The notes under the pieces are model-generated. The model saw nothing but the letters and a program-made list of their open reading frames with translations, was not told the origin of the DNA and did no database searches. From contig NZ_SGIT01000002.1 in NCBI RefSeq assembly GCF_004208525.1, positions 1,364,001 to 1,428,000 on the forward strand: DNA of 64,000 bases, written 5' to 3'. The DNA comes from Sphingobacterium corticibacterium. GTDB lineage: Bacteria; Bacteroidota; Bacteroidia; Sphingobacteriales; Sphingobacteriaceae. Positions 16,205 to 25,540 of this stretch are shown piece by piece. Within the stretch, counting starts at the first letter, position 1. The number at the start of each line of letters is the position of its first letter. Both the position numbers and the translations under genes were made by a program.

Positions 16205-17847
16205 GATACGAATAGATTGGTTTTGGCTAAGACTTGATATTTTCGGTATCGCTGTTCGTAAATCTCCACTTGTTCTGGTATAGGCGAAAAGGTGGATGCA
16301 ACATCTGCAGCTAGTTGTTGCTGTGCCTCAACGACATGCGGATAGATCCCCGCGGCTACCGCAGCAAAAATAACAGCTCCCAATGCACATGTTTGGTCAT
16401 TGTCAACCATGTCTATCGGTGTATCCAATACATTCGCCAGTACTTGCATAACGTATGGAGATTTAGTCGCCACTCCTCCCGTTGCCAAAACCCGTTGAAT
16501 GGGCGCTTTACTCTCCTTGAAACGGCCCAGAATAGCTTTGGAACCGAAAGCCGTAGCTTCAACTAATGCTCTGAAGATATGGCCTGCGGTTGTAGATAAG
16601 TTAAACCCATGGGCAGAAGCTAGTACCGTAAAGTCCGCGTCAGGAGTACGTCGGCCGTTATGATAATCTGTAAATAACAGATCGTCTTCGGTTAACCGTA
16701 ATTGCGCCGCAGCCTGCGAAAGGTAAATCAACAGTTTTTCGTTCAAAAGGTTGTTTTGTTCTCTTGACAGTGTATCCGCTAAAACGGATACCGTTGGTTC
16801 CAATAGTAACTTTTTGAACCACTGGTATATATCCCCAAAAGCAGACTGCCCTGCTTCAAAACCTACCGTACCAGGTACGATGGAACCATCCACTTGACCA
16901 CAGATTCCCTGTATGAATGGAATATCTGCTTGTTTGGGCAAGGTATACATATCGCATGTAGAAGTGCCGATTATCTTGACAAACGTGGCAGGCTTAATTC
17001 CGGCACCCACCGCACCATGGTGTGCATCAATTCCTCCCACGGCAATTAAGGTATCCTCGGAAAATCCAAACTTGTTCACAAAATACGGAGAAATGCTCCC
17101 GAACACCTCATCAGAGGTAAACGTCTCTCGATACATCTTGTTCACCAGATGATAAAAAGTAGGATCTAAAGAGCACAGAAATTCAGCAGACGGAAGTCCG
17201 CCATGCTCTTCTGCCCACATGGCTTTGTGACCCGCAGCACAGCGGTTTCGTTTAACATCCTCCAAGTTGTCCGTCCCCGCTAAATAGGCTGGAATCCAAT
17301 CAGACTGTTCCATCCAGCTGTACGCACCTTCAAGCACGCGCTTATCATGACGATTGGTGTACAATATTTTTGACCAAAACCATTCGGAAGAATAGATTCC
17401 TCCACTGTATGCCGTAAAGTCAACGGGCCATTTCTTTGCCAACGCATTGATTTCCTCCGCTTCCCTCACCGCAGTATGGTCTTTCCATAGGATAAACATC
17501 GCGTGTGGATTATCTTGAAATTCTTCCAGTAAGGACAAGGGTTTACCGCTTTTATCTACGGCTACCGGTGTGGAACCTGTGGTATTGGTACCGATGGCGA
17601 CAATGTGCTTACGATCATCCTCGGTAAGATTTGCCAAAAGCGCTGCAAAAACCTCGTCGATAGCTTCTATATAATCCAAGGGATGTTGACGGTATTGGTC
17701 TTTTGCAGGGTCACAATACAAACCTTGCTCCCACCGTTTGTAATAAGAAACAGACTTGGAGAGAATTTCTCCAGTATGTGGGTTTACCAGTATTCCTCTC
17801 GCGGAATCAGTCCCAAAGTCCATTCCTATAACCAAATTATTATTCAT
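16201..17847 (-). CDS. FGGY carbohydrate kinase, ribulokinase (AraB)-like
   Basis: 548 residues, close to AraB length. The N-terminal phosphate loop is VIGMDFGTDSARGILV, resembling ribulokinase rather than xylulokinase. Further family blocks are SSEWFWSKILY, AVGGIDAHHGAVGAGIK and KIIGTSTCDMYTLP, and the C-terminal adenosine-binding GGVATKSPYVMQVLANV...ALGAVIFAAVA. Ribulokinases phosphorylate L- or D-ribulose and related 2-ketoses. Lying between isomerase and symporter genes, it most likely phosphorylates the ketose made by the isomerase. The stop overlaps the symporter start (ATGA). Confidence 0.92.
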   Translation of the reverse strand: MNNNLVIGMDFGTDSARGILVNPHTGEILSKSVSYYKRWEQGLYCDPAKDQYRQHPLDYIEAIDEVFAALLANLTEDDRKHIVAIGTNTTGSTPVAVDKSGKPLSLLEEFQDNPHAMFILWKDHTAVREAEEINALAKKWPVDFTAYSGGIYSSEWFWSKILYTNRHDKRVLEGAYSWMEQSDWIPAYLAGTDNLEDVKRNRCAAGHKAMWAEEHGGLPSAEFLCSLDPTFYHLVNKMYRETFTSDEVFGSISPYFVNKFGFSEDTLIAVGGIDAHHGAVGAGIKPATFVKIIGTSTCDMYTLPKQADIPFIQGICGQVDGSIVPGTVGFEAGQSAFGDIYQWFKKLLLEPTVSVLADTLSREQNNLLNEKLLIYLSQAAAQLRLTEDDLLFTDYHNGRRTPDADFTVLASAHGFNLSTTAGHIFRALVEATAFGSKAILGRFKESKAPIQRVLATGGVATKSPYVMQVLANVLDTPIDMVDNDQTCALGAVIFAAVAAGIYPHVVEAQQQLAADVASTFSPIPEQVEIYEQRYRKYQVLAKTNLFVS

Positions 17848-17862
17848 CGTCTAATCTTTTAT

Positions 17863-18007
17863 TTACGAACTGCACTATCCCTCCTTAACTTTTAATGTCG
17901 TATCCGGATATTTTACACTTGTAGAAACTCATCCTTAGCACTACCTCAAATGTAAATCATCCGAAGCGACGAGTTTTTCTTTCTTTTTTGCGGTCAAAAA
18001 AGAAAAA
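17863..18007 (-). repeat. Copy B of the dispersed ~150-bp repeat
   Basis: Fills the gap between the isomerase stop codon and the kinase start. It aligns over its length with 4152-4303 in the same orientation. The end adjoining the isomerase is the hairpin part (TTCTTTTTTG near 17981-17990 with CAAAAAAGAA near 17995-18004), followed on the minus strand by the tail words CTCGTCGCTTCGGAT and GTTTCTACAAG. Placed here it may cause partial termination between the isomerase and the kinase. Confidence 0.75.
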
Positions 18008-19615
18008 CTATATACCGCAAAAATTCACTTTAATTCCTAGTGCTTGTAATGCTGCCGCTTTAATTTCTGCCGCTCTTCTCACCTCAAAATCACCATCTAC
18101 ATAAGCCACCTGTATATGGTTAGCTTTGTGCTTGGCCATCATCTGGTCTCTACTTACGCCATCCAGCACACCGTGCATAATCGGCCATTGTGGATCAGTG
18201 AGTGCCCACCGTCTTTCTGTTTCCTCTTTCGGTAGCTCCACGGCCCGCCCTGTACCGATATCACACCACAATTCGTCTTGTTCGATATATATTCTGCTCC
18301 ACACGATGCTGCCCGGACGACTGACGCCACGAAGCGTTCCTCCTCCTTTTTTAAAGAACATAGGTGGTTGACGCATGCTACTTGCGCCGGCATACCCATT
18401 AGCAAAGTGGGACGCGGGTACCGCCCCGGAGATCAAGAACACCCAAACAAATTCCTCTTTTCCATCCACAACGAAGTTTTCGCCATAACGCAAGTCATGC
18501 AACGTATTATCGCCGTTCAATCCTAACTGTCTCCAAAGGTGATAGGTGATATACCCGTCGATACCCGCACATTCGTCTACTTCATTGAAATGTGGTAAAG
18601 CTTCGCCCGGATATAATTCTTTGCCTTTTTCATCATAAACAGGAGGTCGTTCTGTATTGTTTAACAGGCCTTCCACCAAATCACTCGCCGCCACTAAATC
18701 TTTTAACCCTTGTTGGTATTGTATACCAATCGTATCACATCCAAATTCATCCGCTAGACGAAGTGCTGCAATATACATTTTGCACTGCTCCAATGTCTGT
18801 TCTTTGGTCAGTTCGTTAACAGGGTCTGCCCCCCAATCGAATTTCATTCCTTTTTTCAACAGCCAGTCCAAAACAGCGTGTGCCTCTTCATCCGAGACGG
18901 TCAACATCTTCGCGTATAAGGTCGACTGGCTGAGTCTTTCCTTGAAAATACTCAATTGGTGAATCAGTGCATCGGGTACAATAGCATTAAACATCCCCAT
19001 ACAACCTTCGTCAAAGACGCCCATAACCACCTGGTCATGTTGTAATTTTGCGGCGAACCCCTCCGCTAATTCACGGTCTGCTGCCGTCATCGATGTCGTC
19101 TCAAAAGCCTGTACATGCGTATAATCATGAATCACCGTGCCTGTGTTCAACCAGTCCTGAAGTTTGTTGATAAAAAAATCGTCCGTGAAATCCTTACTCC
19201 AGAGAAAACTATATTGTACATTGGCTTTCGTAAGCGAGCCTGTCAGATTCAACGCACCTACCAATCCAGGATAGGTACCATCCCAATTGGCAACAATCAG
19301 GATCGGTCCTTCATGGGCAATCAGTCCCGCTAAAACATGATGGCTATACTGCCATACACTTTCAGCGACAATAAGCGGGGCTTTTTTATCAATTTCTCTA
19401 AAGATTTTGATGCCCACATGCTGATAGTCAATAAAACCATGTCCTTTTTCTTCATCGTATGTATGCGCCCGTTTGATCGTCCAGCCTAGCTTTTGCAAAG
19501 CGATATGGAGTTTTTCTTCCATTTGCTGTTGCATCGGCCAACATTTGATATTCGCTGAAGGTCTTAAGTCTCCGCTACACACTAAATAAGCTTGATTATT
19601 ATTTGTTGTCGTCAT
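18008..19615 (-). CDS. L-fucose isomerase-like ketol isomerase
   Basis: 535 residues from MTTTNNNQAYL. It resembles the fucose/arabinose isomerase superfamily: an N-terminal Rossmann-like part (AESVWQYSHHVLAGLIAHEGP, VANWDGTYPGLVGALNLTGSL), the central GVFDEGCMGMFNAIVPD where a metal-binding carboxylate is expected, and a C-terminal barrel (VSRPGSIVWSRIYIEQ). Such enzymes interconvert aldoses and ketoses (L-fucose, D-arabinose, L-arabinose) with Mn2+. The frame extends to 19747 but the ATG at 19615 fits the family. Its promoter region is shared with the divergent AraC regulator. Confidence 0.83.
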   Translation of the reverse strand: MTTTNNNQAYLVCSGDLRPSANIKCWPMQQQMEEKLHIALQKLGWTIKRAHTYDEEKGHGFIDYQHVGIKIFREIDKKAPLIVAESVWQYSHHVLAGLIAHEGPILIVANWDGTYPGLVGALNLTGSLTKANVQYSFLWSKDFTDDFFINKLQDWLNTGTVIHDYTHVQAFETTSMTAADRELAEGFAAKLQHDQVVMGVFDEGCMGMFNAIVPDALIHQLSIFKERLSQSTLYAKMLTVSDEEAHAVLDWLLKKGMKFDWGADPVNELTKEQTLEQCKMYIAALRLADEFGCDTIGIQYQQGLKDLVAASDLVEGLLNNTERPPVYDEKGKELYPGEALPHFNEVDECAGIDGYITYHLWRQLGLNGDNTLHDLRYGENFVVDGKEEFVWVFLISGAVPASHFANGYAGASSMRQPPMFFKKGGGTLRGVSRPGSIVWSRIYIEQDELWCDIGTGRAVELPKEETERRWALTDPQWPIMHGVLDGVSRDQMMAKHKANHIQVAYVDGDFEVRRAAEIKAAALQALGIKVNFCGI

Positions 19616-19759
19616 GTGATTTATATTTGGTATTACAAAGATGCATCGGAAAATCAGCGATTTCATGGCATAACTTTCCCAAAGTATCCAACATTTTATC
19701 ACATTTTTGCAGGAAAAGTATACTTTAGCTAAATTAGATGACACCATTTATAAATACAG

Positions 19760-20614
19760 ATGAAAGCGAAGTTTCACCAGGTTCCAAAAGCATTCAACAA
19801 TGCCTTCAGTATAAGGCATGATATATTACCCCATTTCGGCACGATATGGCATTACCATCCCGAAATAGAATTACATTATCTTATCAAAGGAGAAGGTGTG
19901 CGATTTATTGGTGACCATATTGACCATTTTGGCGAAGACGATATGGTTTTACTCGGTTCTAATCTTCCACACACTTGGAAATGCAACGAAATAAAACAAG
20001 GAGAAAACCATGTGGAAGCACTCGTATTACATTTTCATCCGGAATGCTTAGGCAAAGAGTTTTTGACCGTTTCGGAGACACAGGAAATATTAAAATTATT
20101 GCAATTATCGAAAAATGGACTGATCATTCACGGAGACACAAAAGAGCGAATCAAGGAATTAATGGCGGCTATGCAGCATACCAATGGTCTGGAAAAACTG
20201 ATTTATCTTTTTGCGATATTCCGTGTACTCGCTACCAGTGACGAATACGAAACATTATCCAGGAGCTTTGCCTATAACAAGCTGAACAAGATTGATGAAA
20301 GCCGCATGGATAAGGTATTCTCTCATACGTTAACTAATTTTAGGGAAAAGATATCCATAGAAGATGTGGCCATATTATGCAATTTAAGCAGCACATCCTT
20401 CTGTCGCTACTTCAAGATGATTACGAACAAGTCCTATTTTGATTTTCTAACCGAGGTTCGCTTGAATCACGCTTGTAGGCTTATTATAGATTCCGATCTG
20501 ACAATGCAACATATTGCTGTAGAAAGTGGTTTTGAAAATACTTCCAATTTCTATCGGCATTTTAAGAAATTTAAAGGAATCACACCAACGGAGTATAGGA
20601 AAAGGTTAGTATAG
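19760..20614 (+). CDS. AraC family transcriptional regulator with cupin sensor
   Basis: 284 residues. The N-terminal cupin (HYHPEIELHYLIKGEGVRFIGD, HFGEDDMVLLGSNLPHTWK) should bind the effector. The C-terminal double helix-turn-helix has ISIEDVAILCNLSSTSFCRYFK and MQHIAVESGFENTSNFYRHFKKFKGITPTEYRKR. Transcribed divergently from the isomerase/kinase/symporter/aldolase genes with a 144-bp intergenic region, it is the probable activator of that cluster in response to its sugar. Confidence 0.92.
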   Translation: MKAKFHQVPKAFNNAFSIRHDILPHFGTIWHYHPEIELHYLIKGEGVRFIGDHIDHFGEDDMVLLGSNLPHTWKCNEIKQGENHVEALVLHFHPECLGKEFLTVSETQEILKLLQLSKNGLIIHGDTKERIKELMAAMQHTNGLEKLIYLFAIFRVLATSDEYETLSRSFAYNKLNKIDESRMDKVFSHTLTNFREKISIEDVAILCNLSSTSFCRYFKMITNKSYFDFLTEVRLNHACRLIIDSDLTMQHIAVESGFENTSNFYRHFKKFKGITPTEYRKRLV

Positions 20615-20629
20615 TTCGGCGCAAAGAAG

Positions 20630-22450
20630 CTATATGGACGCTGTTAAATCAATCAAAAACTTTTCCAAATCAACATCCTTACCCAACTCAAATTTTTGTT
20701 TTAGTCGATATTTAAACATTCTTACACTTTGCGGTTCCACATGCAATGCCTGTGCGATTTGCTTTGTAGTCATTTGCAGATATATATAAGCACAATATTT
20801 TAAATCGAGCGATGTCAGTTTTTGGACGGCCTTTTCCGTTAATTGGTTGAAAAAAGTTGGATGGAGCTGCTGTATTTGCATTTTAACATCCTCAAAATCT
20901 GCTCGCAACAACATTTCTTCTTTCAGCAATTTCTGAATATCTCCAGGCTCACCACCGTCTTGGATCTTACCTTGAATTTGCTTGAGCATTTCATTTTTAT
21001 GATCTATGATCAGGGAATTTGCCAATGCCTCCTTCTCCAATTGCTGACGTTTTAAATCGGACAGTTCCTGCTCTGCCTTTAGTCTAGCCTGTTCTTCTCT
21101 TTCGATTTTTAATTCCAACGCCGCCTGATGTTCCGCATCTTCCTTTTCTTTAGCGAGTTTCTTCTCCCTTTCAATAGCATACTTTAGTTTGAAGTGATAG
21201 GATGCGAACATAAAGATAAGACCGAACAATAGGGTTACCGCAATGCCTCCATAAAGATAATTCTGTTTCTTACGGAATGCCTCTCTTTCACTCAATAGTT
21301 TCAACTGCTGATCTTTTTTTTCGGTTTCGTATTGGACTTCTAATTTCTGGGCATTGAAAAGTTGCTGTTCGTCAAAAGACTTCTTTAGCAGATCCTCTGC
21401 CCTTTGTTGGTATGTCAATGCTTTTCTTACATCGTTGTTCTTTAATGCGATCTCTTTTAGATCCTTATTTACAGCATATTCCAGTTTGTAATGATTTCTA
21501 TTATCACTTCTCAACAGGCCCAGACCTTTTAATAGGTACTGCTCAGCCACCTTCAAATCCCCATCCTTCTGCGCAAAACTACTTTTGATGCCGAGTATAT
21601 TGACCAGCATATCGTCCAGCGCTTCCTTCTTTTCCAATTTATGCTCCGCATAATCTAAATATTCAAATGCCTTTTGTTTTTTTACTTCTTCTTCTTCGGT
21701 AGAAAACTCCAGATAATAATTGGCTAGGTTAATGCACGTGATCGCGAAGGTATTTCCACTTACTTTGTCAGGATTCTTTTGGTGAAGCGCAAACGACTTG
21801 TTTAAGTAAATAAAGGAACTATCTATGAGATTTCTTTCTGGTGTTTTCCGATAACGTGCTTGATACATACTGGAAATGCCATTGGCAGCATTTGCCTGAA
21901 GATTTACATTTTCAGCCTCAAGCGCATATTTCGCACTGGCTCGAATATACTTTTCCATCTTTTCTCCATCATCCCACTTGCTATAGGCACCGTAAAGCAA
22001 ATAATTAAGACCGCATTTCGTGACCGGATCACCCGAGCTGCTTTCCACATATTTCAATCCTGTTAGTGCGTTTTTTATGACGGAATCAGGTAAATTCAAC
22101 CTATTGTTAAAAAATGCTTTGGCTCTATAGGCAATAGCTTTGGATGTACCTTTTTTCGATTTACCCGCATTTTCAAGACTTAGATCCAAAAACTTCTTAC
22201 CGATTAGAAGGCTGTCCTGAGAAATGTAATAGCTACTTGTATACGCATACAAATAAGCAAGATCATCCGCTGATTGTGTTGACTGTATAGCGTCTTCTAA
22301 AATTACCGGTATTTCCTGTGGTCTATTTTGTAGTTGCAGCTGTTCTACCTTATCCAGGACCTCCTGCGTGGATGTAAGAATATGCTGTCCCCGGACAATC
22401 GAATGACATACTACGGAAATAGCAACCAACAAACAAATCTTTAAATCCAT
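20630..22450 (-). CDS. TPR-transmembrane-HTH regulator
   Basis: 606 residues. A signal peptide is followed by a periplasmic TPR-like helical region (about residues 25-370), one membrane helix (YLYGGIAVTLLFGLIFMFAS, about 395-415), a long charged coiled coil (REKKLAKEKEDAEHQAALEL onward) and a C-terminal LuxR/sigma-70-region-4-like HTH (MTTKQIAQALHVEPQSVRMFKYRLKQKF). This layout is common in Bacteroidota and implies transmembrane control of a DNA-binding domain. The target is unknown. The stop lies 15 bp from the convergent AraC gene end. Confidence 0.82.
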   Translation of the reverse strand: MDLKICLLVAISVVCHSIVRGQHILTSTQEVLDKVEQLQLQNRPQEIPVILEDAIQSTQSADDLAYLYAYTSSYYISQDSLLIGKKFLDLSLENAGKSKKGTSKAIAYRAKAFFNNRLNLPDSVIKNALTGLKYVESSSGDPVTKCGLNYLLYGAYSKWDDGEKMEKYIRASAKYALEAENVNLQANAANGISSMYQARYRKTPERNLIDSSFIYLNKSFALHQKNPDKVSGNTFAITCINLANYYLEFSTEEEEVKKQKAFEYLDYAEHKLEKKEALDDMLVNILGIKSSFAQKDGDLKVAEQYLLKGLGLLRSDNRNHYKLEYAVNKDLKEIALKNNDVRKALTYQQRAEDLLKKSFDEQQLFNAQKLEVQYETEKKDQQLKLLSEREAFRKKQNYLYGGIAVTLLFGLIFMFASYHFKLKYAIEREKKLAKEKEDAEHQAALELKIEREEQARLKAEQELSDLKRQQLEKEALANSLIIDHKNEMLKQIQGKIQDGGEPGDIQKLLKEEMLLRADFEDVKMQIQQLHPTFFNQLTEKAVQKLTSLDLKYCAYIYLQMTTKQIAQALHVEPQSVRMFKYRLKQKFELGKDVDLEKFLIDLTASI

Positions 22451-22488
22451 TACTTATCTAGCTATAATATCTACATAATTGAGATAAA

Positions 22489-22496
22489 CAAAAATA
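22489..22496 (-). promoter_or_regulatory. Possible -7 element of the TPR/HTH regulator gene
   Basis: Reads TATTTTTG on the minus strand, matching TAnnTTTG, about 38 nt upstream of the ATG at 22450. The AT-rich context makes a chance match possible. Confidence 0.3.
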
Positions 22497-22712
22497 CATT
22501 AATAATTAACGTAAGATTAATAAAAAATAACGTATTGGAAATGATCACCAACAGAAATAAAAAAACAACATATTGAAAAACAGAAACATACAAAAAATGT
22601 AGATGCTTTGTATATACGCAAAATATACCCGTAGACGCTTTGTTAAGCGTTATAGGCATAGGTTTTGATATTTTATAATGAACTTCACTTCACATTTCTA
22701 AAGGTTATTATT

Positions 22713-23048
22713 ATGAGTTCCAAAACACAATCCATTCTGAGTTATCTAGGCATTTTATGGTTAGTTGCTTACTTCGGCGGAAAGCAAAAAAGAGATAGTC
22801 TAAGTACTTATCATCTCCGGCAAGGATTAGGTCTTTTAGTCGTCGCTATTCTTGTAAATTTAATGTTAAACATCATCATTATGCTTGTACCCACATTAAG
22901 CACTCCTCTTAGTTTGATAAGCGTCGTGTTCTTAATTTTGATGATATTCGGTATCATTAATGCGGCAAACGAAGTCCGAAAGCCTTTACCCCTAATCGGC
23001 AAATTATTTGAAAACCAGTTTCCGTTTTTAGATAGCTCCAAGGATTAG
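22713..23048 (+). CDS. DUF4870-like small membrane protein
   Basis: 111 residues from MSSKTQSILSYLGILWLVAYF with three hydrophobic helices and the family words LSTYHLRQGLGLLV and IINAANEVRKPLPLIGKLF. Small three-helix proteins of this type are widespread in Bacteroidota; their function is unknown. An upstream in-frame ATG (22665) would add 16 atypical residues. It opens a run of three small plus-strand membrane-associated genes. Confidence 0.75.
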   Translation: MSSKTQSILSYLGILWLVAYFGGKQKRDSLSTYHLRQGLGLLVVAILVNLMLNIIIMLVPTLSTPLSLISVVFLILMIFGIINAANEVRKPLPLIGKLFENQFPFLDSSKD

Positions 23049-23135
23049 TCAATGTTGCGACAACGGAGACCAATGCATCTAATACAGAACTACAAGCATT
23101 GCTACAACAATACGCCCCTTTTAATAAAATAAATT

Positions 23136-23822
23136 ATGTTTATAGCCATTGATAAAATCGAACAAAGCGCTCATCATACAGATAAACTGCAAAATCCTAA
23201 GGCTCTGGGAAACGCTATGGTATTGAGCATTTATCGTAATAAAATACGCACAGCACTTTACATCGTAAATACAAAAAAAACCTATGGTGAATATTGGGAT
23301 AAAGTAGAAAACAAAAAGATTCCAAAACGCTTATGGACACCGGAAATGAAAGCGCTCTATAAGGAGAAAGCGTTAGAAGCTCCCATGCCTCCCTATATCT
23401 TCAAGATCACCATTATCGGATGGATATTTGTCCTCCTCATGACCGGTGTATTCGGCATGATTGTTTATAATGAACTGAAATCTCCTTTACCAAAATCAGA
23501 AGAATACCTGGCAATGGAAAAAGCGCCCGTAGAAGGCGACATCTATTTTGGCCGTTACGAGATCTATAAAGAAAAAGGAAATCCTCTAGGGATGGAAGGG
23601 CGTTTTGGCTGGTTTAAAGTCCTCCAAGTCGAAGGAGACATTTATCACATCGCAAAATCGACCGAAATGAACAAAGGACATAAGCCAAAAGAACAGCTTA
23701 ACAGTACAAATTTTGAAACGGAAAGCATGCCACCGGTGAAACTAACAGAGCAAACAGGTTATAACATACGTTTTTTATCAGACGATGGATTGACAGAGAT
23801 ATATATCACGGATAAGAAATAA
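23136..23822 (+). CDS. Single-pass membrane protein of unknown function
   Basis: 228 residues: about 90 soluble N-terminal residues, one membrane helix (FKITIIGWIFVLLMTGVFGMIVYN, about 88-112), and a C-terminal domain outside or inside the membrane with GDIYFGRYEIYKEKG and GRFGWFKVLQVEGDIYHIAKS. I do not recognise a family. It lies 28 bp upstream of another single-helix protein gene, and the two may act together. Confidence 0.6.
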   Translation: MFIAIDKIEQSAHHTDKLQNPKALGNAMVLSIYRNKIRTALYIVNTKKTYGEYWDKVENKKIPKRLWTPEMKALYKEKALEAPMPPYIFKITIIGWIFVLLMTGVFGMIVYNELKSPLPKSEEYLAMEKAPVEGDIYFGRYEIYKEKGNPLGMEGRFGWFKVLQVEGDIYHIAKSTEMNKGHKPKEQLNSTNFETESMPPVKLTEQTGYNIRFLSDDGLTEIYITDKK

Positions 23823-23849
23823 AAGATGGTAATTATTTTATAAATCACC

Positions 23850-24404
23850 ATGACAGCAAAGAAAATTATGGGTATCATCACGTTGGTCATTGTCGGCTGC
23901 ATCGGACTATTTGCCTTTTTCCTGTATGCTACGATAAAAACCAAATCTACCAACCTGGATAAATATGATCCTTTTAAGGAATGGGTAGGAAACACCGTCA
24001 CGCTCGATAAGGAAACTGTCGTATTCGAAGAAAAAATAAAGATGAATCCGAATAGTAAATATCCATACGTCTTACTGGACAGTCTGCATCCTCGATGGGA
24101 ATATATCCGTGAACAAAAAGAAATTGGTGACGTCAACGAGATTAAAATATTTCCAGCGGGAACAAATCTGACCCTGGAAAAGGCTATCCAATATACCAAC
24201 GGTGTTTCAGGGTCTTCCTATCCTACCATATTTGGTACGATAACTGATGGCGACAACGCATATAAGGTGGGCTATCAATGGGGAGAACAAGACATTGCAA
24301 AAAGCCATTACAAGATTGAAAAATGCTGGCACTTCCACCAAGCACCTTGGCAGGATAAGCCGGATACGGCTCACTATGCGTTGCCCATAGCAGCATGGTG
24401 GTAG
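23850..24404 (+). CDS. Membrane-anchored protein of unknown function
   Basis: 184 residues with an N-terminal anchor (IMGIITLVIVGCIGLFAFFLYATI) and a soluble domain of about 150 residues (NTVTLDKETVVFEEKI, YPYVLLDSLHPRWEYI, SSYPTIFGTITDGDNAYKVGYQWG). No known family or catalytic motif was recognised. It ends at a bidirectional stem-loop and is probably co-transcribed with the gene before it. Confidence 0.6.
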   Translation: MTAKKIMGIITLVIVGCIGLFAFFLYATIKTKSTNLDKYDPFKEWVGNTVTLDKETVVFEEKIKMNPNSKYPYVLLDSLHPRWEYIREQKEIGDVNEIKIFPAGTNLTLEKAIQYTNGVSGSSYPTIFGTITDGDNAYKVGYQWGEQDIAKSHYKIEKCWHFHQAPWQDKPDTAHYALPIAAWW

Positions 24405-24438
24405 ATTTAGCCCACAGTTTAAAAGCTATGGGCTAAAT
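24405..24438. terminator. Bidirectional stem-loop terminator
   Basis: A perfect 10-bp stem (ATTTAGCCCA, 14-nt loop, TGGGCTAAAT) between convergent genes, directly after the upstream stop codon, with T-rich sequence on the plus side (TTTTATTT). Confidence 0.75.
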
Positions 24439-24439
24439 T

Positions 24440-25384
24440 TTATTTACTAGCCTCGTCCAATATTGCCAAATCCTCGGCATCCAATTTCAGCTCAGGCGCA
24501 GCAAACAGGGTCTGCAGTTGGCTCTCACTAGTTGCACTTACGATGGGTGCTGTAATCAGCGGATTTGCCAATAGCCAAGCTAGTGCTACGGTAGCTTGTT
24601 TTACACGATGTTTCTCCCCAACGGTATCCAATGCTTTCAAAACAGCTTTCCCTCTATCATCGAAATATTTTTTAACGCTACCACCTCGGGTTGTTTTATT
24701 GAAGTCCTCTTCCATTCTGTATTTTCCTGTTAGAAATCCTGCTGCCAACGACCAATATGGAAAAACACTCAGATTATATTGTTCCACCAAAGTTGCATAA
24801 TCGGCTTCAAAGGTTGTACGCTCTACCAGATTATAATGCGGTTGCAAAGCGACATATTTCGGTAAACCATTTTTCTCCGCAATCTCAAAACTCTCGGTAA
24901 GTCGACCTGGAGAAAGGTTGGATGCCGCAATGTAGCGGACTTTGCCGGCTTTAATTAATGTATCATAAGCAGACAGCGTTTCCTCTATCGGTGTCACCTT
25001 GTCATCAAAATGGGTATAGTATAAATCGATACTGTCCACTCCTAGTCGACGCAACGACTCATCCGCCGACTTTAAGATGTGTTTTTTGCTGATGTCAAAC
25101 CCGTGTTCCTTTGTTTCCGAGCCCACTTTCGTAGCAATCACAACCTGGTTTCGATTGCCACGACTTTTCAGCCATTTACCAATAATTTCCTCAGATTGCC
25201 CTCCGGTTCCATTTACCCACCAGGCATACGTATCAGCAGTATCGATAAAGTTAAAACCGGCAGCAATAAATTTATCCAATATATCAAAAGATGCTTGTTC
25301 ATCTAATGTCCAACCTAAGACATTGCCCCCAAAATTGATAGGGGCTATTTCTAAATCAGTGTTTTTAATTGTTACTTTGTCCAT
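24440..25384 (-). CDS. Aldo/keto reductase
   Basis: 314-residue NADPH-dependent (alpha/beta)8 reductase. The active-site tetrad is visible: Asp and Tyr in FIDTADTYAWW, Lys in VIATKVGS and His in DLYYTHFDDK. Cofactor-binding C-terminal segments (PIVSATSESQLQTLF) match the family. It resembles the Gfo-like/YajO-type AKRs acting on small aldehydes and sugars. The physiological substrate is unknown. Confidence 0.92.
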   Translation of the reverse strand: MDKVTIKNTDLEIAPINFGGNVLGWTLDEQASFDILDKFIAAGFNFIDTADTYAWWVNGTGGQSEEIIGKWLKSRGNRNQVVIATKVGSETKEHGFDISKKHILKSADESLRRLGVDSIDLYYTHFDDKVTPIEETLSAYDTLIKAGKVRYIAASNLSPGRLTESFEIAEKNGLPKYVALQPHYNLVERTTFEADYATLVEQYNLSVFPYWSLAAGFLTGKYRMEEDFNKTTRGGSVKKYFDDRGKAVLKALDTVGEKHRVKQATVALAWLLANPLITAPIVSATSESQLQTLFAAPELKLDAEDLAILDEASK

Positions 25385-25540
25385 ATTATATTATATTATT
25401 TATTATTCATATGCAAAGACAAATCTGCCAATTGACAGATAACGATACATTGAATTATGTACAGTTTTTAAATTTAATGATTATTAAAAGAGACCATGTT
25501 ATCTGTTTGTAATAAATAGCGTAAATTCGAATTGTAAAAA

